Source: an uncultured Lachnospiraceae bacterium
GTDB lineage: Bacteria; Bacillota; Clostridia; Lachnospirales; Lachnospiraceae
Direction: 5' to 3'
Assembly: GCA_949076555.1 (NCBI GenBank)
Contig: CARUOB010000014.1
Location: 1 to 52,749 of the forward strand
Length of the DNA: 52,749 nucleotides
Made by a program: the position numbers and the translations under genes. Under the pieces are notes generated by a model. The model did not search any database. It was given only the letters and a program-made list of their open reading frames with translations, and had not been told where the DNA came from. Positions 52,705-52,749 of this stretch are shown here, piece by piece (within the stretch, counting starts at the first letter, position 1; the number at the start of each line of letters is the position of its first letter).

Positions 52705-52749
52705 ACACTGTCGCAATTTTCCATAAAATAAAAAAGAGCGGAGCGCTGC

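Noticed and set aside
1..52749. CRISPR arrays, insertion sequences, phage genes, rRNA
   Set aside because: No regularly spaced repeats, transposase DDE genes, integrases, structural phage genes or rRNA-like stretches were seen on either strand.

Overview
The window looks like a chromosomal segment of an anaerobic, gut-type Firmicute, most likely a Lachnospiraceae member (inference). The grounds are moderate GC, strong GGAGG-type ribosome binding sites, Gram-positive lipoproteins without outer-membrane genes, YesM/YesN two-component pairs, CUT1 sugar importers without their own ATPase, a clostridial Mrp/Mbh-like antiporter operon and a single tRNA without encoded CCA. I see no phage, insertion sequence or CRISPR array.

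Layout. The left edge (1-311) holds the tail of an unidentified gene and a terminator. 320-5253 is a peptide-antibiotic-type module: histidine kinase and OmpR-family regulator on the minus strand, and a divergent LanFEG-like ABC exporter. 5402-6591 holds a small acidic protein and a ketopantoate-reductase-family enzyme. 6791-16460 is a ten-gene cation/proton antiporter operon (E, F, G, DUF4040, MbhE-MnhB fusion, C, and four ND-type proton channel subunits). 16752-17759 is an Rpn-family nuclease. 17839-24151 is an MMPL/RND exporter gene overlapped by a gene for a very large GLUG-repeat surface protein, behind a promoter with a palindrome in its spacer. 24296-26343 is a Ktr-type potassium uptake pair. 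26415-33047 is a fructan/sucrose locus: two permeases, a lipoprotein binding protein, a GH32 hydrolase and a divergent LacI regulator with three matching operator-like sites. 33211-39761 is a minus-strand housekeeping run: glgB, a TPR/degenerate-AAA protein, ksgA and tatD. A tRNA-Lys(CTT) lies at 39939-40011.

40075-49065 is the most unusual region. On the minus strand it reads: CUT2 sugar ABC ATPase, permease, a binding lipoprotein carrying two nearly identical sugar-binding domains in one chain, a YesN-type regulator, a YesM-type kinase with almost no extracellular part, and two genes that correspond to the N and C halves of an RbsA-type ATPase with all catalytic motifs lost. Direct copies of a 67-nt palindromic repeat flank exactly the regulator-kinase pair. 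I propose (inference) a sugar-sensing system in which the pseudo-ATPases couple the transporter to the kinase.

The right end holds an ArsP_2-type permease, a ComFB protein, and an ECF sigma factor with a membrane-anchored PepSY-like partner. A second palindromic repeat family has one copy at the right edge (52644-52704) and one inside the reading frame of the last antiporter subunit (15948-16008), in frame.
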